From: Pestalotiopsis fici W106-1
Lineage: Eukaryota; Ascomycota; Sordariomycetes; Amphisphaeriales; Sporocadaceae
DNA: 64,000 nucleotides
Direction: 5' to 3'
Assembly (NCBI RefSeq): GCF_000516985.1
Contig: NW_006917103.1
Span: 310,001 to 374,000 of the forward strand
Shown here: in pieces, positions 1 to 10,820 of the stretch
How the letters are laid out: every line of letters begins with the position of its first letter
Position numbering within the stretch: the stretch's first letter is position 1
Program-made: the position numbers and the translations under genes
Notes under the pieces: model-generated
The model's database searches: none
What the model was told of the DNA's origin: nothing
Seen by the model: only the letters and a program-made list of their open reading frames with translations

Positions 1-690
1 CACATGTGGCGTTGAAACTAGATTATATCTTGAAGCTCTAACGATCCTGAAGCGCTCATGACACAAGGAGACCATGGCAATAATCCGATGAATTAAAATG
101 CTGCAATATTGGACGGCGTGGACGACAGACGGGTATACTCGCGCTGCCTGCCGGTCCAGGCACGCGGGCTTTTCTGGCTTGGCCGGGGTGGCTGACTCGC
201 ACCACTGCGGTATACCACAGTAGCTCGCTTAGAGTTCACGGCTATCCTACACATTTTTATCTCAGTGGGGGTGCAATTGGGGAGTCCCTTGCATAACGAG
301 CGAGCTTGGCTAGCCAGCCTACCACTCACACAGACAGATCGGGAAGCTGCAGATATCCACCCACATTGATGCTGTCGTGATTCGACTTGACATGTCTAGA
401 ACCCCTGGCTGGTCTCATTACATAGCTCCGCTTCGTCTCCCGGATCTGCATCCAACATGGACGGTTCTCTCTTGACCCTGGACCACGTCACCTTACTGGG
501 CCACGGGGATCAGCACTGCGCACTCTTTATATCTATGTACACGGCGCTCCCAGGCACGCAAGTTTAAGGTTGTTTCTCCTCTTCTCCCTTCTGGGGTCCA
601 GCTTGCAGCTAGAGCTCATACACTCATTCCTATGCACAAACACACTTGAGATACTCACCTCTGGGCCTCACCTTCCCACCCGAAGCAGCC
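1..690. other. intergenic / upstream of Pth11-like receptor
   Basis: No gene is supported here. The only open frames are short, lack a convincing start and resemble no family. The last 150 bases are pyrimidine-rich, as is common in fungal 5' leaders, and probably contain the promoter and leader of the receptor gene that starts at 691. Confidence 0.5.
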
Positions 691-2170
691 ATGTCGGCCC
701 TCGAGGCGGAATTATGGGCGTGGTACGCCGTCACAGCCCTCGTGGTAGCGGCCCGAATGTGAGTGAAAACATCTCCACCACGGATCGAAACATGTTGTTC
801 GAGGCTCACACAAACTCCACTCAGTATATCCCGACGGATGCTCCACGGTTCCTTCTTCAAGTTACAAATCGACGACTTTATTATGATTCTGTCCTTTGTA
901 CGGTGGTCCGGCCTTGAAGAAGATGGAAACAAAACAAATAAGCTAATCGATTCACCAGATCTCCCTCACTGTCGTCACTGTCGGTGTTAGGATTTTGACT
1001 TATACCCCAACCAACTTGATCAAGGATGTGAGCAAGGTCGACCTTACCGAGGAGAATATTGCACTCAGAGTGTATGGCTCGAAGATCGTTATAGTCGTGG
1101 AGCAAATGCAGATATTCCTAATCTGGAGTGTCAAAGTGTGCTTGCTCATCATGTACAGCCGCTTGACGTAAGAGGACCGCCTTCCAGAACATCTAGAGTA
1201 TCGTCCAAGCTGACACCGAGGAATAGGACGAGTTTAAAGCAACACTTGTTCGTCAAGATCACGGCGGGGTATACGGCCCTGAGTTTCGTAGTGATGGAGA
1301 TCCTCTTCTTCGCTGCGTGGTGCCGACCATTCTGGCATTATTGGCAGGTGCCTACAGATAATAGTGAGTTGACTTGCCAGAGGGACGAAGGCGGCATGAA
1401 ACTGACCTGTCGGAACCTAGTCAACTGTTCAATGGAGAGAGACCATCTCATTACCAATACAGTATTCAACATTTCTTCTGATCTCATGATCCTGGCACTG
1501 CCGATGCCTGTTTTCCTAAAAGCCCAATTACCACCAAAGCGAAAAGCCATCCTAGTCGGCGTCTTCCTTCTAGGACTATTCACGGTAAGCTTTGTCCTGG
1601 CTCATGGACCGAACATCTCTAACTCGTCTTGACTAGATCCTGTCCGCACTCCTTAGCAAAGCATACAGTTTCGGAGATCCATTCGGCACAGACTGGATCG
1701 TATGGTATATTCGCGAAGCCAATACGGCAATCATCGTGGCAAACCTGCCGTTTACGTGGACCCTTCTCCAGCGCATGTTCAAGCTCAGATCGTTCCACGC
1801 AAAATCAACGGCAGAGACGCCCGCAATCACCTCGAGATTCCGATCCGCATACGGAAATCTGGCCAGTATGGCAAGCCGACCACGGACACAAAAGGGAATG
1901 GGGGATTTGGACCTCAGTGCCACGGAGAGTCAGGAGGGAATCAACAGCATACCACTCAAGATCTACCAGCAAAACGAGGTCCACGTCACGACGGAGGAGT
2001 TGAACACAAAGAGTGGGCAGAGCACACCTCCAGAAGGTCTGCCTCCTGCAACTCATGTCAACCATGTGAATTTCAACATTGGTGCAAACCAGGAACGTCT
2101 CTCGGACGACAAGTCATCGACGGGAGAGGTAGACATGGGTACTGTAACAACTGTGGGCCGTGGAATATAG
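691..2170 (+). CDS. Pth11-like integral membrane protein (fungal rhodopsin-domain receptor)
   Basis: Five exons, 691-758, 825-897, 959-1167, 1233-1584 and 1637-2170, join in frame to about 411 residues. The product is a seven-helix plasma-membrane protein of the fungal rhodopsin-domain (Pth11-like) family; some members sense surface or nutrient cues through G proteins. Family marks visible are LQIDDFIMIL opening a helix, the KIVIVVEQMQIFLIWSVKVC helix, CRPFWHYWQVP, the NISSDLMILALPMPV helix and REANTAIIVANLP near helix 7. The last 150 residues are a hydrophilic, Ser/Thr-rich cytoplasmic tail. There is no CFEM cysteine domain, so this belongs to the class without one. The start at 691 gives a short outside segment and a first helix (WYAVTALVVAARM), as expected. 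It lies 0.5 kb before a Zn2Cys6 regulator on the same strand. Family assignment is firm; the ligand is unknown. Confidence 0.85.
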
Positions 2171-2682
2171 AGGTTTTATCCCAAATGCCGGCTAGTTTAA
2201 CATATAATGAGATCACATGCACCCCAACCGACCCCGACTCTCGAGATGGGTTGCGTCTTGTCGGCTTCAAGCGATTGACTCTGTTATGTCTTCCAAAAGT
2301 GCTATTCTGTAAACGACAGGCAAGATGTCAGGTAAGTTGCAAGGATCAGGACAAATGCTAATTTGCGTATAGAAGAGACTATTCGCCATAAGTCGACTTG
2401 ATTTGCTTACATTATCCCTGCTTCCATCCTTCCTCTACTCTACCTGAGACGAGTACTGTCAGCATAATGGCCAGTGTGTGAGCCCATACAACTGCGCCGT
2501 CGGCGCGCACCATGGCGCTATGCTAAACTCCGGCAAACCCCGCAGCGAGCTAAATGTCAACCCCATATACGAAACTCGGCATCATCACTTCAACTTTCAT
2601 CTCATACCTCAGTGAGCTCAACAGCTTGAGGTCCCCCGTTGAAATCTCACCATTCAGAGAGTCCGAATACACATCATCCAAC

Positions 2683-4665
2683 ATGACTCCTCACTCCTCG
2701 TCACGCATCATCACCAGAAAACGCGAAAGGTTGGCATGCAAGGAATGTCGGCGCCGGAAGCTAAAGTGCGATCGGACAAGCCCGTCATGTAGTAGCTGTA
2801 CCAGGAGAGGCGACGGGGAGTCCTGCACCTATCAGCGGCTGGCACAGACTCCCGAAGACAGGCAAGAGCAGCGTGCCGCAACACAAGCACGGCTGGAGCA
2901 TTTAGAACAGCTTGTTCATCAGCTCGCCAGCCAACCCAGCACTGCTTCAGGCACTTCCTTGACGCCTCCACTCCAGGCCGATAGCGATACCTTTGAATCT
3001 GAGATATCAAGTGGGACGGTTGTGAATGGAGAGAGTCTCACCTACAATGGGGCCACACACTGGTCCGCTATGCTTGAAGACATCAACGAGCTGCGACTCG
3101 TTTTGCCCATCGATGACGCAGCTGCCCTTGACGACCATCCAGACGTATTACCCGAGGATAAAGGCGTGGAACTTCTCTTTGGAGGCGGCGTGTGCTTACC
3201 TCTTGATGTTGTCATTGCCACTTACCTGCCTCCGCGACAGGAGGTCGACCGCATCATATCAGCCTACTTTCGCGCCGAGGCCATTGCCGCTCCCTTTATT
3301 CACGGGCCTCAGTTTCGCAGATTTTATCAGGAGTTCTGGAAGGATCAGACATCGTCGTCACCACTATGGTTATCAATATTATTCTCAATTCTTCACATCT
3401 CCTCTCACACGCTTCGACGCAACATAGACCCAGTTGCAACTAATCAATTCTCGGTCGCAGCAGCGCATTGCTTGACCAGTGGGCACTACTTTCGTCCCAA
3501 ACGATTTGCTGTGGAGGCTTTAACCATCTTTACTCAAGCCCAGTGCCTTACCAGCAAAGAGTTGCCACCTGACATTGGCGCCCTCATTGGGCTTACCGTC
3601 CGTGCTGCCACAAACATGGGCTACCACAGGGAAATCGAAGGCCCACGAATCTCGCCTTTTGAGAGAGAAATGAGGAGGCGGACTTGGTCCTTTTGTATGC
3701 AGCTCGACGTCTTGATTGCATTTCATCTGGGCCTCCCTACAAACATCCAATTCCCAACCTGGAACACGCACCCGCCAACAATCCTCCCAGATTCAGCATT
3801 CGATGAGGACACTGTACTGTTGCCACCATCCCGCCCTGAGTCAGAGCTTAATCATAGGCTGTTTTACCTAGCAAAGCATCGATTCATGGTATTTCTGGAG
3901 AGAATCTTGCGACACACCTTATCTGCGCAACCCGATCCCAGTGAGGTCGACAGTCTAGATGCCGAGGTCCGCGCTGTATTCGAAAACTTGCCCGAATACA
4001 TGAAACCACGGTCTGTGGCTGATTCCGTGATTGACTCGGCCAGTCTCATGGTCACTCGACTGTGTGTTTCCTTCATTTATTGCAAGTGTCTCTGTGTGCT
4101 ACATCGTCCATATGTAACACAAGGACGACCAGAAAGTATCGTCATCTGCCACGATGTTTCTTTGCGTCTCGTCAGGGAATACGTTGATGCGTACGCCGAA
4201 TTCGCACCCGGAGGGCAGGCGGAGACGGAAAGCTGGTTCACCAGCGCCCTGAGCTGGCATGACTTTCTCTTTGGCAACATGGCCTTGTGCTTGGTGATTT
4301 GTGCCATGAGCAGCAATCCAGCCAGTCCCGTGATTGACCTGAGTTTGACGTTGGAAACATTGGAGAAATCTCGCAGGTTGTGTGCAGATGAAGTGCCAAC
4401 GCGACACAAGGACACTAGGAAGGTGCTGGCTCTCATCACTGCTGTTATCCGCAAGTTCAGTGTGGTGGATCTAGCGACTCAAGACTCTTTTAGTATGGAT
4501 ACCATTGGAATGATTCCTGAAACGTCGAAAGACCTGTTGCTGGATTTCCCAATGGATACCACCTGGGACAACATGTGGGATACCATGGGGCCTGTAACTG
4601 GCCTTGCGCAGGATCCATCTTGGCAGTATTTCAGTCAGTTCTTGGACGCTTCTGTCCCAGCCTGA
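2683..4665 (+). CDS. Zn2Cys6 transcription factor with fungal-specific regulatory domain
   Basis: Intronless, about 660 residues from the ATG at 2683; the same frame stays open to an ATG at 2554, which would add 43 residues. I prefer 2683 because the zinc cluster then starts near residue 19, as is usual. The cluster is CX2CX6CX6CX2CX8C (CKECRRRKLKCDR then CSSC) and binds CGG triplets. A short coiled linker with heptad-like leucines (ARLEHLEQLVHQLA) follows and should allow dimerisation. The middle contains the fungal_trans domain, recognisable by GALIGLTVRAATNMGYHRE and FEREMRRRTWSFCMQLD. It should act in the nucleus as a pathway regulator. It sits between the receptor gene and a transporter-P450 pair, so those genes are natural candidate targets, which is inference. 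The target sequence cannot be read from the protein. Confidence 0.9.
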   Translation: MTPHSSSRIITRKRERLACKECRRRKLKCDRTSPSCSSCTRRGDGESCTYQRLAQTPEDRQEQRAATQARLEHLEQLVHQLASQPSTASGTSLTPPLQADSDTFESEISSGTVVNGESLTYNGATHWSAMLEDINELRLVLPIDDAAALDDHPDVLPEDKGVELLFGGGVCLPLDVVIATYLPPRQEVDRIISAYFRAEAIAAPFIHGPQFRRFYQEFWKDQTSSSPLWLSILFSILHISSHTLRRNIDPVATNQFSVAAAHCLTSGHYFRPKRFAVEALTIFTQAQCLTSKELPPDIGALIGLTVRAATNMGYHREIEGPRISPFEREMRRRTWSFCMQLDVLIAFHLGLPTNIQFPTWNTHPPTILPDSAFDEDTVLLPPSRPESELNHRLFYLAKHRFMVFLERILRHTLSAQPDPSEVDSLDAEVRAVFENLPEYMKPRSVADSVIDSASLMVTRLCVSFIYCKCLCVLHRPYVTQGRPESIVICHDVSLRLVREYVDAYAEFAPGGQAETESWFTSALSWHDFLFGNMALCLVICAMSSNPASPVIDLSLTLETLEKSRRLCADEVPTRHKDTRKVLALITAVIRKFSVVDLATQDSFSMDTIGMIPETSKDLLLDFPMDTTWDNMWDTMGPVTGLAQDPSWQYFSQFLDASVPA

Positions 4666-4668
4666 TGA

Positions 4669-5151
4669 CAATACTTTACTAGATTAGAAGCTTCTACAAC
4701 GTTACGCCTTTCCACCGTTCGCGGCAGCTAATCGGTCTATGTTTCCGATTAGCGTGGATACTTGATGATTTCATAATAGGGTTCTTCATTCTTCATAACG
4801 ATGAGGATGTGTAATTTGAGATCTCCAGGCTATTCGTCTCGAGGTCTTCCTGAAGTTGTTCTATTTATATTGAACCGCCGGCTATCATGCCTAGCTGGCG
4901 GAGTGAGAGAGACCCGCAGGCAGTAAGAGCCTGGGCCAGCAGTTATACGGACATCTCAGCGTCACTCATGCAGAAAATGGTCACGTGAAACTTTCCACAC
5001 TCCGTCCAATTCAAGACTTGATAATAAATCACTGACGGCAACCAAAATTTAAAAAACGGTCGCAGGATATTTTTAGCTCAGAGGTGGGGCCACTTCGTCA
5101 ATATTCACTTTTACACCGGTGCCACCCGCGAGTCTCTTAACTAGCCACAAC
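4669..5151. other. convergent intergenic region
   Basis: This lies between the 3' ends of the regulator (+) and the transporter (-). It should contain both transcript ends. It holds a perfect 8-bp inverted repeat (4728-4735 and 4745-4752) and a CACGTG box at 4982-4987, but no gene. Confidence 0.5.
4728..4752. repeat. perfect 8-bp inverted repeat, CGG-N9-CCG
   Basis: CTAATCGG and CCGATTAG flank a 9-base loop. It could form a hairpin near the 3' end of the regulator gene, or be an inverted CGG pair of the kind Zn2Cys6 dimers bind. Its place between two converging genes favours a chance or 3'-end role over a promoter role. Confidence 0.35.
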
Positions 5152-7053
5152 CTATGCTCCATTCTCATTACAGACCTCATCATGCTCTTTACCATCCCGA
5201 ACCGGCAGCAGCCATATGACACAGGTAGATAGAGCTATCATGGCAGCAGCGCAAATGAATGGCAGTCCGATCAAGTCTCCACCCAGCTCGAAACCACGAC
5301 GCAGCGATGAAAAGAGCGCTGGTGCTCCTGCCATCAAACCAAGCATTTCGAGTATGCCGAGCAGCGAGTTCATAGTTCCGAGATAACGATGCTCAACCAT
5401 ATTGCTCAAGAGACTGCGAAGGACCGCGGTCATGCCACCATGAATGGCAAACGTGGTGAGACCTATGGGGCTATCAGTCAAGAACTTCAAATCATCTCTC
5501 GATTAGGAAAGGTTCATACCCGAGATCAAAATCTCTGGTGTTGATGCCAGTGCGATCAACAGAGCTCCAAGGACACCCGCGAGACCAGTCAGGCGAGCGA
5601 CCCACACGTCTCTCCGAATGACGGATACTTTGAATCTCGTGGTCAGTAGTTGGGTCAAGGCGGGAAGAATCAATATCAGCACTACAAGGCTGACAGCACT
5701 CCGTATCGTCAGGAGGAATGAAGCCTGTAAAGAGGTTAGTTGCGCATGTCGGTACGGTATGCAAAGTTGGGATTGACATACTTTACTCCAGCTCCAGTTG
5801 TATCGCTTGGTTGCGTACTGTAATAGCATGATCTGCACAACTTTGCTTACTGCGACCAACACGTAGCAGAACATGAAAATGATGACCAGCCCATGGCCAC
5901 TCAGGAATGAGCGAATCTCTCTCCCACCTTCGCGCACTTGGCGGATCGATCCCTGTAGAATGGAATCATCCGAGGTCGACGTTCTTGCTGCCGCGTCATT
6001 TGCGTCGTCTATGTCTTCATCCAGTGCTGCCTTGCTAAGGTGCAGGGTATCTGGAAGGAGAAAAGTGGTCGCAGTAGCTAGCACGTAAAAGACGGAGGCC
6101 AATGCAATCAGTCCCCAGACACTTTTCAGCAGGACCAGACCTGCAAGCGGTCCAGAAGCCACTTCTGACAGGATGAATAGAGCAGCAAGTTGGAAGAAGA
6201 TTGGCGCCCTGGTTTGATTATTAGCGGTAATTCTTATGTTCTCAACTCGAGCAGTCAATCAGACCTTGCGCTGACAGAGGTTATGTCTGCTATCGTAGTA
6301 TACAACATTGCTGTGAGCACTGCAGGCCCACCACCCAAGAACATGAACATGGGTGACACTAGGACCAACTTGACTGGGAAGAAATCAAAATAGACTGTCG
6401 GGTATGGTTAATAGAGAGGTCTAGCGAGCACAAGTCAATAGAGATGACAACACTTACGAACCATGAGCTGGAATGCAAGCCCAAGTGTAATTCCGCTGAA
6501 TGCCAGCGATAGGACTCGATGTCGGCCCCATTTATTTGATATAATTCCATAGGGAATAGTGGCGACCAAACCTGGCAGAGTTAAAGGTCAGCAGCACGTA
6601 TGATATTTGCAACTTGCAGATGTCTTGGCTACATGATGACCAAAATGATCATTAACCCCAACATGAGCCGTCTGTTGCTTTCCCATTCGACGGTGGTGGA
6701 CCTGATCGCTGGAGGAACAATAACCTACTGGGGACACAATCCAACGTGGTCCTCCACCCTTGGAGGTCTGCAAGTTCACCCTGCACGTCGGGTGCCTTGC
6801 AGTCGCGATCAAGCGGGTCGATGTTGGAGTATATTTTGTCGCATATCTTTTGCTCCAGGGCGGCCGTTTGCGCGGGTATGAATAGACCGGCACCAAACTC
6901 TAGGAAAAAGAACATGGCAAAGGTCACTATAATGACCCGGCGACGATAAGCATCTGCCCCGGACCGCTCGTTGCCCTCGTCAAGCAGAGGACTGGCCTCG
7001 GTTGTTTCCGCCCCGCCATATGGCTCGCGGTGGTTGCTATCATCGTGATTCAT
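5152..7053 (-). CDS. major facilitator superfamily transporter
   Basis: Six exons on the minus strand, 7053-6729, 6571-6458, 6394-6265, 6208-5782, 5724-5520 and 5462-5152, join in frame to about 503 residues. The ATG at 7053 precedes a hydrophilic N-terminus (EASPLLDEG) and the first helix (VIIVTFAMFFFLEFGAGLF). The loop after helix 2 carries IPYGIISNKWGRHRVL, a form of the MFS signature G-x3-D/N-R/K-x-G-R/K. About twelve helices can be traced with a long hydrophilic central loop (SKAALDEDIDDANDAAAR). It should be a plasma-membrane or vacuolar proton-driven carrier; the substrate is unknown. It is divergent from the P450 gene at 8559 across 1.5 kb, so the two could share a promoter region. 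Export of a P450 product or a toxic substrate is possible but inferred. Confidence 0.85.
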
Positions 7054-8558
7054 ACCAGCAGGTCTAGACAACAGGGGCGGAAGGAAGGGATCTCGCTGCG
7101 GATAGGTATGGGCGATACTTGCATGGTTATTGCGAAAATGAGCGATATAACATTGTGCCCATTTTAAGTCGACGAGTTTGGCATTTGCAAAACAGCTGCT
7201 AACGATGAGCGTGTGGGGGCGGCCTACGACGCCTAAGGGATTCAGACAGAAATAGGCGGGCCCGGTAATGCGAGATGATACGTGATACGCAGCGCTCAGT
7301 GCACCCATAGTCAGGACCCCTGCGTCTGTATCTTAGCGTACCATCGCTTTTCACGTAGCGTTTGGCAATGTCGCCCAATCAGATAGAGTGTATTTCCTAT
7401 AGAAGTATCTTATTTGGCAGTGCATCGTGGACAGAATTCGTGGTGTTCAATACAATGCAGTAGTCTTTCGACAGACTGGTGACGATACTGCATATATTGA
7501 TACCTGCGACAGCGAAACCTTTGACGAAAGTGCATGCAGCAGCAACCTTTGCGAACGCCGACAACTCTATCTGTTATCACCTAGGTTAGGTCCTTGGAGA
7601 GACGGGGTTGATCACGGGTCGACTTTTCAGGGGGAAAAAAAATTGTAACTTTCAAGACATGAGTATGAGGCAATTCCTATCTAGGTATTTATAAAGCCCC
7701 AAATGAAGTTGACCTTAATATCGATGCAAGTATAGTCCACGACAAACTCTGCATTTAGGTATATTGAGGGGTGGAGAGGTGGATAGATGGCAGCCCTTTT
7801 CCTGAGTCTCGACACAAGTATACAATGATACAGATGGAATAGTACGCATATACTCAACTGATGTCTATTTCAATGCATTCTTCATCATTGCCTTTGCCGG
7901 ACTGGTCAACATATAAGTAACTCATTCTTCGCTCGTTGTTCGTAAATAACGAGTACTAGATTCTTGATGACCATTGAACCGACATATTTGTAACAATACA
8001 AATCGCGCCAACGTGTTCCATATTTGATTTTTTGAGCCGACTTTCAATGATGCCGTGAGTGAGATATGTATTTACTTTTGATAAGTTTCCATATGTGAAA
8101 GGAGGTGTTCTCCCATGAAACCTTGTATTGCCCATGAGTACCGAAGAATTATGAAGTCGGGACCGGGCCCGGCCCGTATTCACGTGTTTGCTACACGGTG
8201 CGACTAATACCCAGTGGATGCAAGTCCGCGGCGTAGGATACCTAATAATTTTGAGCAGCAGCTACCTGCACATGAAAGGAATAGGATGGACGCACTGCAT
8301 CATGTCTCCAATGGTGTTGACACCACGTAGGGAAGGTTTGTAACGCTGATTGGGCGGATAGCAGCAGCATGCATTGCTGTTCAAGCAAGATATCTCAATA
8401 TGGAGAACTTTGGCTGGGGTTGTTGTGGGACCCCGGCAGGTCGGAACCTGTCCCAAGTTCAATATATGTTCCTATCTTGGTACCCAAGCCGCACGCATCT
8501 GAGATTCACCTGTTTGTTTCCCATACCAGTGCTTTACGATAATTACTCCCGACACGTG
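7054..8558. other. divergent promoter region, transporter / P450
   Basis: About 1.5 kb between divergently transcribed genes with no supported coding sequence. It contains a GC-rich palindromic patch near 8160-8180 and a CAGGT/ACCTG palindrome overlapping a CGG-N5-CGG pair at 8434-8450. A-rich and T-rich tracts lie around 7630-7900. It is the obvious place for shared regulation of the transporter and the P450. Confidence 0.5.
8434..8450. promoter_or_regulatory. candidate Zn2Cys6 site upstream of P450
   Basis: CGG at 8434-8436 and CGG at 8442-8444 are separated by five bases. The second lies inside a 14-base near-palindrome (8437-8450; arms CAGGT and ACCTG). It sits about 110 bases before the P450 start. 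CGG pairs are the usual binding form of Zn2Cys6 proteins such as the one encoded at 2683-4665; that this protein binds here is a guess. Confidence 0.25.
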
Positions 8559-10466
8559 ATGGACTCGCCTCGAGTTCAATTCAGCATGATGGACATCGCA
8601 ACTTTAGAAGGACTTCTTAGAGCATCATCTACGATGGCCATAATCTGGATCGCGTTTCACTTGCTAAAGATGATCTACAACATCTCTCCAATTCATCCGC
8701 TGTACCACATCCCTGGCCCAAAGCTGGCAGCAGTTTCCTACCTCGAAGAGCTCTACCACGATGTCATTCTCCATGGAAGATATACGCATGAAATCCGCAA
8801 GATGCACAAACGCTACGGTAAAACGTGAACTCGCCATTGCTGACATTCAGTAATGGATTTGCTAGTAATGATCTGACTTATGGTAACAGGCCCAATTGTC
8901 CGAATCAATCCCAACGAAGTCCACTGTAATGACCCAAGCTTTGTTGATGAGATCTACGCCGTAGGGGGGCGGAAGCGGGATAAACCGATTCACCAAGTGA
9001 ACATGACTGTGTCGGTCACATCCCAAAGTCCTCGGGCAAAACGAAAGTTAACAAGGGGCAGCATCCGTAACTCTGGGTTTGGAACCGTAGATCACGACCT
9101 TCATCGCGCAAGACGGTCGTCGGTCGCCAAGTTCTTCTCAAGGGGCATGATTGCGCGCTTGGAAGGAGACATTGCCGCCATGACGCAGAAAATGTGCGAC
9201 AAGATCCTCGCGCAGGGAGCTGCGCCGTTTGATGTCGCCGTGGCTTGCAGTAACCTCACGACCGACGTGATTTCGGGGTACTGTTTCGGCGAGACCTTTG
9301 GTCTACTTGATCGGCCGGGGTGGAAGCCAAACTTTCGTGACCCAACCATGTCCACGTTGAGATACATGTTCATGTTCAGATTCTGGCCTTTTCTCAAAGG
9401 ACCCACCAAGATTGGCGTATGGTGAGTGTCTGGTCGAGCGGTTTCGTGTACGTGGCTTATTGATACATAGGTTCGTCGACATGTTACCCGATGAAACCGC
9501 TCTATTGGTGCGAACAATGCAAATTGACATTCCCGCCAAGGTGAAGAAGGCGATTGACGACTGGAATGCTGGCATCGTGTACGAGAAACCGACTATAGTC
9601 GGCGCGATAATGGATTCCGATCTAAGCGCAGAGGAGAAGAGACCCGAGAGGGTGGCTGATGATGCCTTGGCTGTCGTGGGCGCGGGCACGGAAACAACAG
9701 CTTGGGCACTGGCAGTCATCACCTACCATCTTAAAACGATGCCTGAAATGCTAGAGCGGCTGAACAATGAGCTCCAAGAAGTAGTACACGATCCGAGGCG
9801 TAAGTCATACTTCAAATGGGCCACCCTGATATCTCTTCGGGAGAAGAGGGTTTTGCTGGATGGGCCACACGCTAAAAATACTCGTTCTGGGCAGAACTAC
9901 CCTCATGGACAGTGTTGGAGAGACTCCCTTACCTATCTGCTGTCATTCAGGAAGGCCTTAGACTTTCACTGGGTGTATCAGGGCGGACGGCTCGAATACC
10001 AACAGAGGAGTCTCTCAGTTATCGTGGTAAATGGCAAGGGAAGGAGGTTCATCATGTACTGCCCAAAGGATACGCCATTGGCATGACGTCGGCCATCACC
10101 CACTACGACGAGGCCGTCTTCGAGGACCCCATGAAGTTCGATCCGGAACGTTGGCTCCGCCCGGAGCGGAGAAAGGTACTTGACTCTGGTATGCTCATGT
10201 TTTCCAAAGGCAGCAGAGCTTGTTTGGGAATGAAGTATGTCTTTCCTGTCCACTTGCTCAATTGCTACATCCAGCACTGTCTGACCGTTGCCAGCCTTGC
10301 CTTGTGTGAGCTACATCTTGCATTGGTTGCATTGACGCTTAGAGTCTTCCCGCATATACGCTTGTATCAAACAACGGAAGAAGACCTTCGTTACGATTAC
10401 GACATGTTGATACCTATGCCCAAGGTGGGAACAAATGGCGTTCGGGCGATACTTGCCACCGAGTGA
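8559..10466 (+). CDS. cytochrome P450 monooxygenase
   Basis: Five exons, 8559-8817, 8890-9421, 9471-9799, 9895-10234 and 10295-10466, give about 543 residues. An N-terminal hydrophobic anchor (TMAIIWIAFHLLKMIY) places it on the ER facing the cytosol. P450 marks are all present: the proline hinge HIPGPKLAA, the oxygen-binding I helix with GAGTETTAW (about residues 334-342), ExxR as EGLR (393-396), the PERW motif and the heme loop FSKGSRACLGMN with Cys483. The N-terminal half (YGPIVRINPNEVH, DEIYAVGGRKRDKP, DHDLHRARR) resembles the trichodiene-oxygenase-like branch of fungal P450s, but the substrate cannot be told. A stretch of about 15-20 residues (9011-9055) between KPIHQ and SIRNSGFG looks foreign and may be a small unspliced intron. 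It is divergent from the MFS gene. No synthase gene that would supply a substrate lies nearby. Confidence 0.88.
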
Positions 10467-10820
10467 AATCCTTGTGAGAGATCAAGGGACCATTTCATAG
10501 ACACTAATTACATCATTGACAATCGTTGTGGGTTTGACAATCTGCACTTGGAAGCACATTTATCATGATCAGGTCTCAAAAGTCCCACTACCTCAATAAC
10601 ACATCAAATAGGTATTCATCGCTAAAACTGGTTATAAATTTTACGTCAATCAAATATGCATGGCTTCTGTCCGCAGCCTGGTATTATTCCAACCCCCTAA
10701 TCTAAATGCAAAAAGTTTTTGTGCTCCTAGCCAATCCCATGAGATGGTACATGTTTATGATTGGAAGATGCAGTCTTTTGGGACGCTCCGGCGGCAGTAG
10801 TGTCATTTCTAAGCTCATAA
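10467..10820. other. convergent intergenic region
   Basis: The region lies between the 3' ends of the P450 (+) and the surface protein (-). It is AT-rich with no open frame of note and probably holds both transcript ends. Confidence 0.5.

Noticed and set aside
570..990. Short frames of 75-115 codons at the left end
   Set aside because: They run across exons 1-2 and introns of the receptor gene in wrong frames or read through introns.
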